From positions 1 through 39,447 of the forward strand of contig SGYT01000006.1 in the NCBI GenBank assembly GCA_004214055.1: DNA of 39,447 bases, read 5' to 3'. The notes under the pieces were generated by a model. The model was not told the DNA's origin. It saw only the letters and a program-made list of their open reading frames with translations, and ran no database searches. Of the stretch, positions 20,243 to 29,134 are shown piece after piece; the first letter of the stretch is position 1; the number at the start of each line of letters is the position of its first letter. Source of the DNA: Candidatus Actinomarinales bacterium (GTDB lineage: Bacteria; Actinomycetota; Acidimicrobiia; Actinomarinales; Actinomarinaceae). Position numbers and translations under genes: made by a program.

Positions 20243-21357
20243 AATTCATCTGCTTTTTCTTGAGAATATGAAATAGTAAGCCCAATAAAAATAGCTACCA
20301 TAGCAGAACCTCCATATGCTATAAATGGTAAAACAATACCAGTTATTGGCAAAAGTCCAACTATTCCACCTAAATTAAATACTGTTTGAATTAAGACCCA
20401 TGAACCCATCCCTACAAATAACAATCTACTAAATTCAGTATTACTTGTTAAACCAAGGCCAAAAAAAGAAATTATTAATAACATCAAGGCAATAATTAAT
20501 ATTAATAAACCAAAAAAGCCATACTCTTCTCCAGCTATTGAAGCTATAAAATCCGACCATGAATTAGGTAGACTACCCCACCTAGCTCTTGATGTTCCCG
20601 GTCCTAATCCAAATAATCCACCTGAACTTATTGCAACCTTGCTTTGATGAAGTTGATAACATCTGCCAGCAAGATCTACCGGGTCAACATTTGTACCCTC
20701 ACATATTTTAGAAAACCATGTAACAAATCTAGATTCACGATAACCCATTAAATTTATAGCAAAATAAATTGGCAATGGAGAAATTGCAATAATTCCTATT
20801 GGATACCTTAATTTGACTTCGGAGAATAATAATTGAAATAAAATTATCCCTGAAATAATTAATGTAGTTCCAAAGTCTGGTTCAAGAAGTATTAAAACAC
20901 AAGAAAGAGCAGGTAAAATGAGTGTTTTTTTTAAATTATAAAAATCTGATTTGTTTATTTCTAAATTTGATAAATGATAGGCTACAAATAAAATTATTAT
21001 AGGCTTTGCAAATTCACTCGGTTGAAAATAAACATCTCCTAAATTAATCCACCTTCTGCTACCTCCAGCTACAACCCCATATGTAAGTACTAAAAATAAT
21101 ATTACTGAAATTGTAAACATTCCCGTACTAGCTAATTTTTTATAATTTTCATTATTAATTTTTTTGCCTATATTAAAAATTAATAAACCGATAATTATTG
21201 CAGCCATATGTCTTTTAATTAAATGAAAATTGTCATTATACAAATTCATTCCTCGAACAGATGAAGCAGATAAATTAAGCAAAATACCAAAAGTAATAAG
21301 AAACGAGATGGAAATTATATTGATTTTTTTGAATGTGGATTGGCTTAATTTATACAT
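20239..21357 (-). CDS. ftsW: FtsW (SEDS family glycosyltransferase)
   Basis: GGSRRWINLGDVYFQPSEFAK, GPGTSRARWGSLPNSWSDFI, PFIAYGGSAMVA; start at MYKLSQS preferred over track start 21486, which overlaps murD. Confidence 0.95.
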   Translation of the reverse strand: MYKLSQSTFKKINIISISFLITFGILLNLSASSVRGMNLYNDNFHLIKRHMAAIIIGLLIFNIGKKINNENYKKLASTGMFTISVILFLVLTYGVVAGGSRRWINLGDVYFQPSEFAKPIIILFVAYHLSNLEINKSDFYNLKKTLILPALSCVLILLEPDFGTTLIISGIILFQLLFSEVKLRYPIGIIAISPLPIYFAINLMGYRESRFVTWFSKICEGTNVDPVDLAGRCYQLHQSKVAISSGGLFGLGPGTSRARWGSLPNSWSDFIASIAGEEYGFFGLLILIIALMLLIISFFGLGLTSNTEFSRLLFVGMGSWVLIQTVFNLGGIVGLLPITGIVLPFIAYGGSAMVAIFIGLTISYSQEKADEL

Positions 21358-22609
21358 TTCTATCCTTGATATTTGAAACAACTGACTTAAAGAAATTACC
21401 TCTTTCCTCATAATTCTTAAAATCATTAAAGCTTGCTCCCCCACAAGAAAATAAAACTGTTTCAAAAACACCACTATTTTTTCCACGCTGTAGGGCTTTA
21501 GATTTCTTCCAGACTTCTAAATACTTTAATATTTCATTCTCTAAATCAAAGATGCTTTCATAATATTCTTTTTCAAAACTATCAAACCTATTTAACTCAT
21601 ACTTCATATTTTTAGGAACTAATACCAACCCTATGTTTTCTCTTGATATATTTAAGCTGCTTCCAGACATTTGTTTTGTTAACCCATGCAAAATTAACAA
21701 TCCATTTTTTACTCTCTTTGATGCTTCTGATACTGAGTGAAAATTTGTTGATTTTGAATCGTTTATATATGTGATTCCATTAATTATGTCAATAGTTTCA
21801 AACCTATGTTCTAAACTTTTAGTATTTTTTAAATAATCATATGCTTTTGTTACGGATAAATTTAATTGAGGAACTAAAATAAAAAAAGCGTCTAGAAAAT
21901 CATCAAAGTATTTATACCTCATAAAATTCATAGAAAAATTTTTTGGAAACTTTGGTTTATTATATAGCTCTTCGGCTAAGCCTTCATTCATAGATAAGTA
22001 ATTTGGTAATCTACCCGTGGCTATTTTGGATTTTGAAAATTGAAATATTTTCTTTTTAGACTCTGTATATTCTTGTACATTTTCATGCCAATCTAAATGG
22101 TCCTCTTCAATATTTAGTACTATTCCTACTTCTAGTGATAAATTTTTTATATAATGTAGTTGAAAACTTGAAAGTTCCATAACAATATAATCATATTTCT
22201 CTTCAATATAATTTAATGGTGAATCACCTATATTCCCTACTGCTAAAGATTTTAATCCCTGTGAGTTAATAAAATCCGATAATAATTCTACAAATGTTGT
22301 TTTTCCATTAGTACCAGTAACTCCAATTATTGGGGTATTGTGTATTCGATCACGCTCATATATATCTATATCAGTTATTACATTAATTTTTTTTGAATTT
22401 ATTTCTAATATAAGAGGGTGTGTTGGTTTTATTCCTGGTGAGATTATAATTTCATCTATCTCATCAAATGTATTATCTTTAAATTTCTGTTTTTTTGGTA
22501 TTTCTATTTCTTTATCATCATCATATATAAAATACTCAATGTTATTTTTTTGAAAATAAGCTTCTACAGATTTTCCTGTTGCCCCATATCCAAAAATTAG
22601 TTTCTTCAC
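21350..22609 (-). CDS. murD: UDP-N-acetylmuramoylalanine--D-glutamate ligase
   Basis: GVTGTNGKTTFVELL, ELSSFQLHYI, INDSKSTN, cluster position. Confidence 0.94.
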   Translation of the reverse strand: MKKLIFGYGATGKSVEAYFQKNNIEYFIYDDDKEIEIPKKQKFKDNTFDEIDEIIISPGIKPTHPLILEINSKKINVITDIDIYERDRIHNTPIIGVTGTNGKTTFVELLSDFINSQGLKSLAVGNIGDSPLNYIEEKYDYIVMELSSFQLHYIKNLSLEVGIVLNIEEDHLDWHENVQEYTESKKKIFQFSKSKIATGRLPNYLSMNEGLAEELYNKPKFPKNFSMNFMRYKYFDDFLDAFFILVPQLNLSVTKAYDYLKNTKSLEHRFETIDIINGITYINDSKSTNFHSVSEASKRVKNGLLILHGLTKQMSGSSLNISRENIGLVLVPKNMKYELNRFDSFEKEYYESIFDLENEILKYLEVWKKSKALQRGKNSGVFETVLFSCGGASFNDFKNYEERGNFFKSVVSNIKDRNV

Positions 22610-23668
22610 TTAATTACCAAACAAGACCCAATCACCATAGAAAAGACCTAGCCCTATTACAACAACAATTCCATTTATAATCCAAAATCTAACGATAATT
22701 GTCGTTTCTGCCCAATTGCTCATTTCAAAATGATGGTGTATTGGAGTCATCTTAAATACTCTTTTTCCTCTATATTTGAAAGATAATACTTGAATTATTA
22801 CTGACATAGCTTCAACAATATAAAGGAAGCAGAAAAATAAAATAAGGGTATCAGCTCCAATTGCAAATAGTACTAACGGAAATATAGAGCCGATAAATTG
22901 TGAGCCAACGTCACCCATAATTATTTTTGCTGGATTAGTATTCCACCATAAAAAACCTAAACAAGAACCTGCAATAGATGATATTAAAACAGCTAATTCA
23001 ACCGATATAAAAACAGGATTTATAAAATTAGAATAATATTCTGGATGTCTGAATATCCAGAAAGCAATTATTAGTATACCGCCAAATGATACTGAAGAAC
23101 TTCCTGCAACTAAGCCATCCAAACCATCAGTTAAGTTAACTGCATTAGTAATTCCAACTATAATAAAAACAATTAAAAACCATTTAAAAATTCCAACATC
23201 TAAACCAAAACCGCTAAAAAGATAGAAAATAGTTGAATCGTCTAAAAAATAAAAGTAGTAACTTGCTATTGATGCTACAAGTGTTTGAAATAAAAATTTA
23301 TTTCTTGCTTTTAGTCCTAAATTTCTATTTTTATTCACTTTTAAATAGTCATCAATTAAACCTACGAAGCCCATTAATGTACTTAAAATTAACAGATTAA
23401 AAATTTCAAAATTAATTGATAATAACTCAACCTTGAAACCTTTTCCAATAGTCCAAAAATTTATGTGTGATAATATAAACCCAACAAAAGTTCCTAAAAT
23501 TATAAATACACCACCCATTGTTGGGGTACCTTTTTTATGCTCATGAAAATTTAGTTCTTCACGTATGGGTTGTCCAATATTTCTAGTTTTAAAGAAATTG
23601 ACTCCAATTGAAGTAGAAAGTAAAACAAATAAAAAGCTGATACCTCCGGCAACAATTATTCCAATCAT
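22610..23668 (-). CDS. mraY: Phospho-MurNAc-pentapeptide translocase
   Basis: KKGTPTMGG, NAVNLTDGLDGLV, MGDVGSQFIG, PIHHHFE. Confidence 0.97.
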   Translation of the reverse strand: MIGIIVAGGISFLFVLLSTSIGVNFFKTRNIGQPIREELNFHEHKKGTPTMGGVFIILGTFVGFILSHINFWTIGKGFKVELLSINFEIFNLLILSTLMGFVGLIDDYLKVNKNRNLGLKARNKFLFQTLVASIASYYFYFLDDSTIFYLFSGFGLDVGIFKWFLIVFIIVGITNAVNLTDGLDGLVAGSSSVSFGGILIIAFWIFRHPEYYSNFINPVFISVELAVLISSIAGSCLGFLWWNTNPAKIIMGDVGSQFIGSIFPLVLFAIGADTLILFFCFLYIVEAMSVIIQVLSFKYRGKRVFKMTPIHHHFEMSNWAETTIIVRFWIINGIVVVIGLGLFYGDWVLFGN

Positions 23669-25080
23669 AAATTTTCCTTTATATGTTCATTAACGATATT
23701 CTGATCACTAAATTCTATTGAAGTATCCTTAAATTCTTGAATACTCTCATGCCCCTTCCCTAGTATTAATAATACAGAATCTTTTTCAAGATTATTAATT
23801 CCTTCTATTATTGCCTCTTTTCGATTTAGTATTAGTGTTGTATCTTTGTTTAATTCAATTCCTTTTAATATATCTTTTGCTATTTCTTGTTCGTCTTCAT
23901 GACGTGGATTGTCATTTGTTACTATGATTTTGTCAGCTAAATTAGTTGCATTCCCCATCAAAGGTCTTTTTTCTTTGTCTCTTCCTCCACCAGCTCCCAA
24001 AATAACAATAACTTTACTGTATTTGTTTTTTACAGAATTAATTACTTGAGTAATAGACTCGGGTGTATGTGCAAAATCTATTATTATTTCATTATTATTT
24101 TTATATTTAATTATTTCATATCTTCCTTTAGGATTTTTTAAACTTATAGATGCTTCTAACAACGATTCTAAATCATATTTTTCTGAAAAATAGGCCATTG
24201 AAAGAGCCAACAAATAATTGAGGTGAGATTTTGGACCCGATAAAGGTACCGTAATATCATAATCTCTTCCCTCAATTTCAAAATTTATATTATATTTTTC
24301 TTTTGCAAAATTTATATTTTTAATATATAAATTGTTTGTTTTATTCATGCCAATGCTAAACGAAGATATGTTGGTTAATGAATTAACTTTATTACCCCAC
24401 TCAGATTCGATATAGACTAATTTTTCTGATATATCATTACTAAAAAGTTTTAATTTAGAATCGAAGTAGTTTTCTATAGTTTTATGATAATCAAAATGAT
24501 CTTGAGAGAGATTTGTAAACCCAGAAACTTTAAATTTTAAATTTTTTATTCTTTCTTGGTCCAAAGCATGCGAGGAAACTTCAAGAACTATATCATTAAT
24601 GTCACTATTTTCTTTAAGACCTAAAAATTTGATGATATTAAATAACTTTGGTGTAGTGAGGTGTGCTTCATTTGTAATTTTTTTAAATACATCTGCCTCA
24701 GTAGTTCCAATAAATAGGGACTTTGAAATAATTAACTGATTTAAGTAAAATCCAGTTGTTGTTTTTCCATTTGTTCCTGTTATTCCGTAGAAAGTTTTAT
24801 TTTCGAAGTTAGGGCAAATTTTTTCTAAAAAATCTCTATACACTTGATCATAATTATTTACTTTTATTATTTTTTCGTCTGAGATTGAACAATCTTTTGT
24901 AGTTATAATTGCTTTTAATTTATGCTCTAAGGATTCACTAATTAATTTATTTAACTTTTTTAATGATTTGTGATTTAAAAGCAGTATTGAATTCTTAGAT
25001 ATATCAAGAGTACTGTTAATTATTTTGTTAGTATTAAAATCTTTACTGGAAGTTAGGTCTTCAATACTTAATGAACTCAT
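23665..25080 (-). CDS. murE: UDP-MurNAc-tripeptide synthetase, probable meso-DAP-adding MurE
   Basis: GITGTNGKTTTGF, EVSSHALDQERI, FAHTPESI, VTNDNPRHED (DNPR motif associated with mDAP). Confidence 0.94.
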   Translation of the reverse strand: MSSLSIEDLTSSKDFNTNKIINSTLDISKNSILLLNHKSLKKLNKLISESLEHKLKAIITTKDCSISDEKIIKVNNYDQVYRDFLEKICPNFENKTFYGITGTNGKTTTGFYLNQLIISKSLFIGTTEADVFKKITNEAHLTTPKLFNIIKFLGLKENSDINDIVLEVSSHALDQERIKNLKFKVSGFTNLSQDHFDYHKTIENYFDSKLKLFSNDISEKLVYIESEWGNKVNSLTNISSFSIGMNKTNNLYIKNINFAKEKYNINFEIEGRDYDITVPLSGPKSHLNYLLALSMAYFSEKYDLESLLEASISLKNPKGRYEIIKYKNNNEIIIDFAHTPESITQVINSVKNKYSKVIVILGAGGGRDKEKRPLMGNATNLADKIIVTNDNPRHEDEQEIAKDILKGIELNKDTTLILNRKEAIIEGINNLEKDSVLLILGKGHESIQEFKDTSIEFSDQNIVNEHIKENL

Positions 25081-25082
25081 AT

Positions 25083-26756
25083 TTATTCCTTTGGAACAAA
25101 GTAACTAATGATTTTTTTGAATATTGGAGCAGCTGTAGAGCCTCCAGTTACATATTCCGATGTTGGATTAGTTTTTGCCCCCCAAAGAAGCACAGATCCA
25201 ACAACTGGTCCATCTTTTGTTTCAACAAAACCAGTAAAGGAGGTATTAAATCTGTCTTCAGAATAACCTACACCTTCTAAATGAGTTCTACTAGTTCCCG
25301 TTTTACCACCAATAATGTAACCTTCTTTCCTGAGAGATTTTCCTGTACCATTTTCACCTTCTACAACATTTATAAGTAGTGTTTTTAATCGACTTGACAT
25401 CTCAGGGCTAATAATTGTATTGCTTTGAGTATCAACTTTTTCTTTCTGCACTAAAGTTAATTTTACATCTTTGCCACCGTTTGCAATTATGCTATAAGCT
25501 CTAATCATTTGATATTGAGAAACATTTATTGAATAACCAATTGAAAGTGAACTTAGACAGGTAAGACATTTTTTATAACTGACAAAGCCTCCCTTAGCTT
25601 CTCCTGTTAATTCAACTCCTGATTTTTGACCGAAACCGAACTTGGTCAAATACTCCTCAATTTTAAGAACACTAGAATCTTTCGTTATTTTTATTGTTCC
25701 AACATTTGAAGATCTTTCAATAATTTGTTTAACTGATAATTCGTAAGTTTCATGTTTGAGAAAATCACTAAAACAACCCCTCAAACCATCATATAGACTT
25801 TCACATGATGATTCAATAATCTCAATTTGATCTTCTACAATATATTTATCATCTTCATTTAGCAATCCTTCATCAAGAAGTGATCCTATTGTAAATATTT
25901 TTAATGCAGAACCTGGCTCATATAATGCTCTACCACTTATTAAGTTAATATTAAAATATTTGTTATTGCTACTTGATTTCTCAGCAGAAATAATTATTTC
26001 ACCTGTTTCAGCATTTGCAAATACTACTGAACACTTAAATGCATCTGTTCTATCTAAAGCTTCAGCGCACAGTTCTTCAGAAAGGTATTGAAGATCAGAA
26101 TCTAATGAAAGCAATAAATCTTCTCCGTGTATGGGGTCTATTGTTCTAATATCCCCTTGAGGAATAACTGATCCATTTGGTGCTGCCTCATAAGTTAACT
26201 CACCATCAACCCCTTTTAAACTGTTATCAAAATAAAGCTCTAAACCTTCAACTCCATTACCATCAGGGTCTACATGGCCAATAATCTTATTTAAAGATTC
26301 AGAGTATATTACCCTCTTATTTGATGGTTCAATAATAATTCCTTCATAACCCCATTTTTTAATTTTCATACCGATATCAAAAGTTACATTCCTTTGTAGA
26401 TAGAAATAATTATCATTATCATTAAGTCTTTTTAAAATTAATTTACTATCTACCTTTAATAGAGGCGATAAGATATCTGAAATTTCTTTTTTATTTACTA
26501 TTTTATTTGGGTTAATCCCGATATTAAACGCATTAACTGTATCGGCTACTTCATTAAAATTCTTATCTAATATTGAACCCCTTTTTGCCTCAATAACTTC
26601 TGTTTTTTCACGATAAGACAAAGCTTGATTTCTAAAATAGTCAGAATTAGAAAATTGTAATTTAAATACTTGTTCAATAAATAAGCCAGAGGAAAATAGT
26701 ACGAACAAATTTAGAATTAAGAATAAAAATGAAATTCTTGTTTTTTTATATTTCAT
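25083..26756 (-). CDS. ftsI: Penicillin-binding protein (FtsI/PBP3, transpeptidase)
   Basis: N-terminal TM, EPGSALKIF (SxxK), ERSSNVG (SxN), GGKTGTSR (KTG). Confidence 0.94.
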   Translation of the reverse strand: MKYKKTRISFLFLILNLFVLFSSGLFIEQVFKLQFSNSDYFRNQALSYREKTEVIEAKRGSILDKNFNEVADTVNAFNIGINPNKIVNKKEISDILSPLLKVDSKLILKRLNDNDNYFYLQRNVTFDIGMKIKKWGYEGIIIEPSNKRVIYSESLNKIIGHVDPDGNGVEGLELYFDNSLKGVDGELTYEAAPNGSVIPQGDIRTIDPIHGEDLLLSLDSDLQYLSEELCAEALDRTDAFKCSVVFANAETGEIIISAEKSSSNNKYFNINLISGRALYEPGSALKIFTIGSLLDEGLLNEDDKYIVEDQIEIIESSCESLYDGLRGCFSDFLKHETYELSVKQIIERSSNVGTIKITKDSSVLKIEEYLTKFGFGQKSGVELTGEAKGGFVSYKKCLTCLSSLSIGYSINVSQYQMIRAYSIIANGGKDVKLTLVQKEKVDTQSNTIISPEMSSRLKTLLINVVEGENGTGKSLRKEGYIIGGKTGTSRTHLEGVGYSEDRFNTSFTGFVETKDGPVVGSVLLWGAKTNPTSEYVTGGSTAAPIFKKIISYFVPKE

Positions 26757-26758
26757 CT

Positions 26759-27082
26759 TTATTTCCCAAAACCTAAAACTGTTATTTTTTCTTTTTCACG
26801 ATTATTTAACTTATAAGGAATTTCAAGTTTATTTATTTTTTGGGCAACATCAAGCCTTTCATATAAATTAACTTTTGATAATTTATCAATATTAGCAATA
26901 GAAAAGACTTCGTTATGTTCTAATTTGATAGAATTTCTTTCTCTTTCAAGAATTAATATTTCATTATTAATTTCAATAATATGATTTGAGATTTCATTTA
27001 TTTTTATATTGAGAATTAAAGGTACAACTAAAGAAGCAAAAATACATAGATAGAGAATATTGTAAAAATATTGTTTCCTCAT
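26759..27082 (-). CDS. ftsL: FtsL-like septum formation protein
   Basis: Single TM plus coiled coil, between rsmH and ftsI. Confidence 0.6.
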   Translation of the reverse strand: MRKQYFYNILYLCIFASLVVPLILNIKINEISNHIIEINNEILILERERNSIKLEHNEVFSIANIDKLSKVNLYERLDVAQKINKLEIPYKLNNREKEKITVLGFGK

Positions 27083-27996
27083 AGCTTTATCACGTACCTC
27101 ATAATTGCCGATCTTGATCTAGTATTTGATTTTTTTTCATTCTCTGAAGGGGTGTATTTCTTTTTCTTAGGATGAATAAATTGTTGTTTAATTTCACATT
27201 TACATATAGGAAAACTCGGATCACAAATGCAATCTGTAGTAATTTCTTTAAAAAAGCTTTTAACTATTTTATCTTCTAGGGAATGATAAGAAATACAAAT
27301 TATTACTCCTTCTGCAACTATAGATTCTTTAATCGAATGTAAAGAAGATTTAATTTCGTTTAACTCATTATTAACTTCAATTCTTATGGCTTGAAATATT
27401 TTTCGGATAGTTTTTTCAATATAGATAGGATTTTGTTTAGGTATCGCTTCTTTTATTATTTCAACCAACTCGTTTGTTGTCAAAATAGGTCTTGATTCAA
27501 CTATTTTTTTAGTGATTCTGTAATAATATTTATCTTCACTATAAAATTTTAAAACTCTTGCAAGATCTTCTTCCAAATAATTATTTAAAATATACTCTGC
27601 TGTTAATTTTTGTTCACTATCCATCCTCATATCAAGCTGTGTATTTTTTTGAAAAGAGAATCCTCTATGATCCGAATCAATCTGATGAGAAGATAAACCA
27701 AAATCATATAAAATCCCACTAATAGGCAGTAACTCATTAATAAGCAAAAAATTATAAATTTCAGAAAAGTTTAGATGGTTAACATCATGCTCGGTTTTGC
27801 TACTCTTTACTGATTCTAAATCTCTATCAAACCCAATAAATTTTAAATGATTATGCTTTTCTGATAATTTAAAATGAGAACCATAACCATATGTTGCATC
27901 GATGAAATTACCACCTGGGACATCTGCGAGTAAAGAAGAAACATCTTCCACCATCACGCCTTTATGTGGCAAATACTCGGCCCTGTTTGTATTCAT
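27079..27996 (-). CDS. rsmH: 16S rRNA (cytosine-1402 N4) methyltransferase RsmH/MraW
   Basis: HKGVMVEDVSSLL, FIDATYGYGSH, DFGLSSHQID, GFSFQKNTQLDMRMD, SYHSLEDKIVKSFFK. Confidence 0.96.
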   Translation of the reverse strand: MNTNRAEYLPHKGVMVEDVSSLLADVPGGNFIDATYGYGSHFKLSEKHNHLKFIGFDRDLESVKSSKTEHDVNHLNFSEIYNFLLINELLPISGILYDFGLSSHQIDSDHRGFSFQKNTQLDMRMDSEQKLTAEYILNNYLEEDLARVLKFYSEDKYYYRITKKIVESRPILTTNELVEIIKEAIPKQNPIYIEKTIRKIFQAIRIEVNNELNEIKSSLHSIKESIVAEGVIICISYHSLEDKIVKSFFKEITTDCICDPSFPICKCEIKQQFIHPKKKKYTPSENEKKSNTRSRSAIMRYVIKL

Positions 27997-28083
27997 ACCC
28001 AGCTCTCTAGTACTGGCACCAATTGGAAAGTTGGGCGGAGTAAGGGTATTCCAATTTAGTTGTCTAGAGAGCTGGCTATGAAT
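27991..28083 (-). ncRNA. Structured leader between mraZ and rsmH (candidate mraW RNA motif member)
   Basis: 20-nt arms 28083-28064 / 28010-27991 with one mismatch; inner 8-bp stem 28056-28049 / 28028-28021; apical loop 20 nt; rsmH ATG lies in the 3' arm. Confidence 0.75.
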
Positions 28084-28509
28084 CTATCCTTTCACTTCGT
28101 TAATATTGGCAAACGCTTTATCAGCATCATTTTGAATTTTTTTCCAAACTTTTGTTGACCATATTTCAATAACAGGACCGGATCCTGTAACGGTTACATC
28201 ATCATTTATACCGATTTCACTATATTTCCTAAGATTTTCAGGTATTTGTATTCTTCCTGCTGAGTCTAATTTAGAATCTATAGCTCCACTGAATAAAGCC
28301 CTACGTAATTGTCTTGATGTTTTTTCAGTAGAAGGAAGGGAAGCCATCTTTTCAGATTCATCCAACCAATTTGTTTTAGTGAGTATTTGAAGACAGTTAT
28401 CAAGTCCCTTAGTGACCACACAGCCCTGTTGAAGCTCTTTTCTAAATTTCGAAGGTATTACTACCCTTCCCTTCGAATCCATTGTATGTCTAAATTCACC
28501 AAGGAACAC
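28084..28509 (-). CDS. mraZ: Transcriptional regulator MraZ (GTG start)
   Basis: (V)FLGEFRHTMDSKGRVVIPSKFR and DSAGRIQIPENLRKY duplicated AbrB-like motifs; GGCGGAG SD 4 nt before GTG at 28509; track start 28578 falls upstream of the predicted promoter -10. Confidence 0.94.
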   Translation of the reverse strand: MFLGEFRHTMDSKGRVVIPSKFRKELQQGCVVTKGLDNCLQILTKTNWLDESEKMASLPSTEKTSRQLRRALFSGAIDSKLDSAGRIQIPENLRKYSEIGINDDVTVTGSGPVIEIWSTKVWKKIQNDADKAFANINEVKG

Positions 28510-28534
28510 TTTTCTCCGCCTTTCGTGCCTTGAA

Positions 28535-28581
28535 CCACTTTTACACATTATATGACACTTTATGACACAATGCAACACAAA
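28535..28581 (-). promoter_or_regulatory. mraZ promoter (TTGCAT-17-TATAAT) interleaved with five 10-bp-phased MraZ-box-like repeats
   Basis: -10 TATAAT 28552-28547, -35-like TTGCAT 28575-28570; boxes TTTGTGT, ATTGTGT, AAAGTGT, ATAATGT, AAAGTGG starting exactly every 10 nt. Confidence 0.7.
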
Positions 28582-28594
28582 AAAAGAAAAAAAA

Positions 28595-29107
28595 TTATGC
28601 TGAAATTAGGTATTCTTTCCATTCAGGGTCTGGGTTAGACCCAATTATCGTCTTAATCCAGAAATTTCCCTCTGGCTTGGTAGGAAAATTTTTTAGTTTT
28701 AAGATTGTTTGATTTAATAATTTATCAGCCTTAACAAGATTACATTTTTTACAACATGCAACGACATTTGACCATTCATGTTGCCCTCCTTTTGATTTTG
28801 GAATTATATGGTCAATAGATTCTGCATTATTTCCGCAATATTGGCATGTATTAAAATCTCTTATAAATATATTTGAACGATTGAGTGCCACTCGTCTTGC
28901 ATAGGGAGCTTTTACATAATATGTTAGTAAAGCAACTTTTGGAACATTAATTATTTTATTTTCTGAACGAATTTCTAGTTTTGATGTTTTTATTACATTT
29001 ATTTTTTTTGCAAGCATAAGAGCTACAGACCTTTTTGCGGAAGCAACTGAAAGGGGTTGGAAAGTAGAATTTAAGATAAGAGTACGATGATAATTAAAAT
29101 TAGTCAT
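28595..29107 (-). CDS. HNH endonuclease domain protein
   Basis: CQYCGNNAESIDHIIPKSKGGQHEWSNVVACCKKCNLVKADK (HNH with CxxC zinc ribbons). Confidence 0.9.
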   Translation of the reverse strand: MTNFNYHRTLILNSTFQPLSVASAKRSVALMLAKKINVIKTSKLEIRSENKIINVPKVALLTYYVKAPYARRVALNRSNIFIRDFNTCQYCGNNAESIDHIIPKSKGGQHEWSNVVACCKKCNLVKADKLLNQTILKLKNFPTKPEGNFWIKTIIGSNPDPEWKEYLISA

Positions 29108-29134
29108 AAATAGAAATTGAGTATTCTATTTTTG

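Noticed and set aside
21358-21486. N-terminal extension of ftsW in the ORF track
   Set aside because: Overlaps conserved murD coding sequence; MYKLSQS at 21357 gives a normal FtsW N-terminus
28084-28086. MraZ-RsmH fusion by TAG readthrough
   Set aside because: The 29 codons between the mraZ stop and the rsmH ATG are in frame and stop-free, but a structured RNA explains the constraint better and no readthrough signal was recognised
28510-28578. N-terminal extension of mraZ in the ORF track
   Set aside because: Covers the predicted promoter/operator; canonical MraZ begins at (M/V)FLGEFRHT
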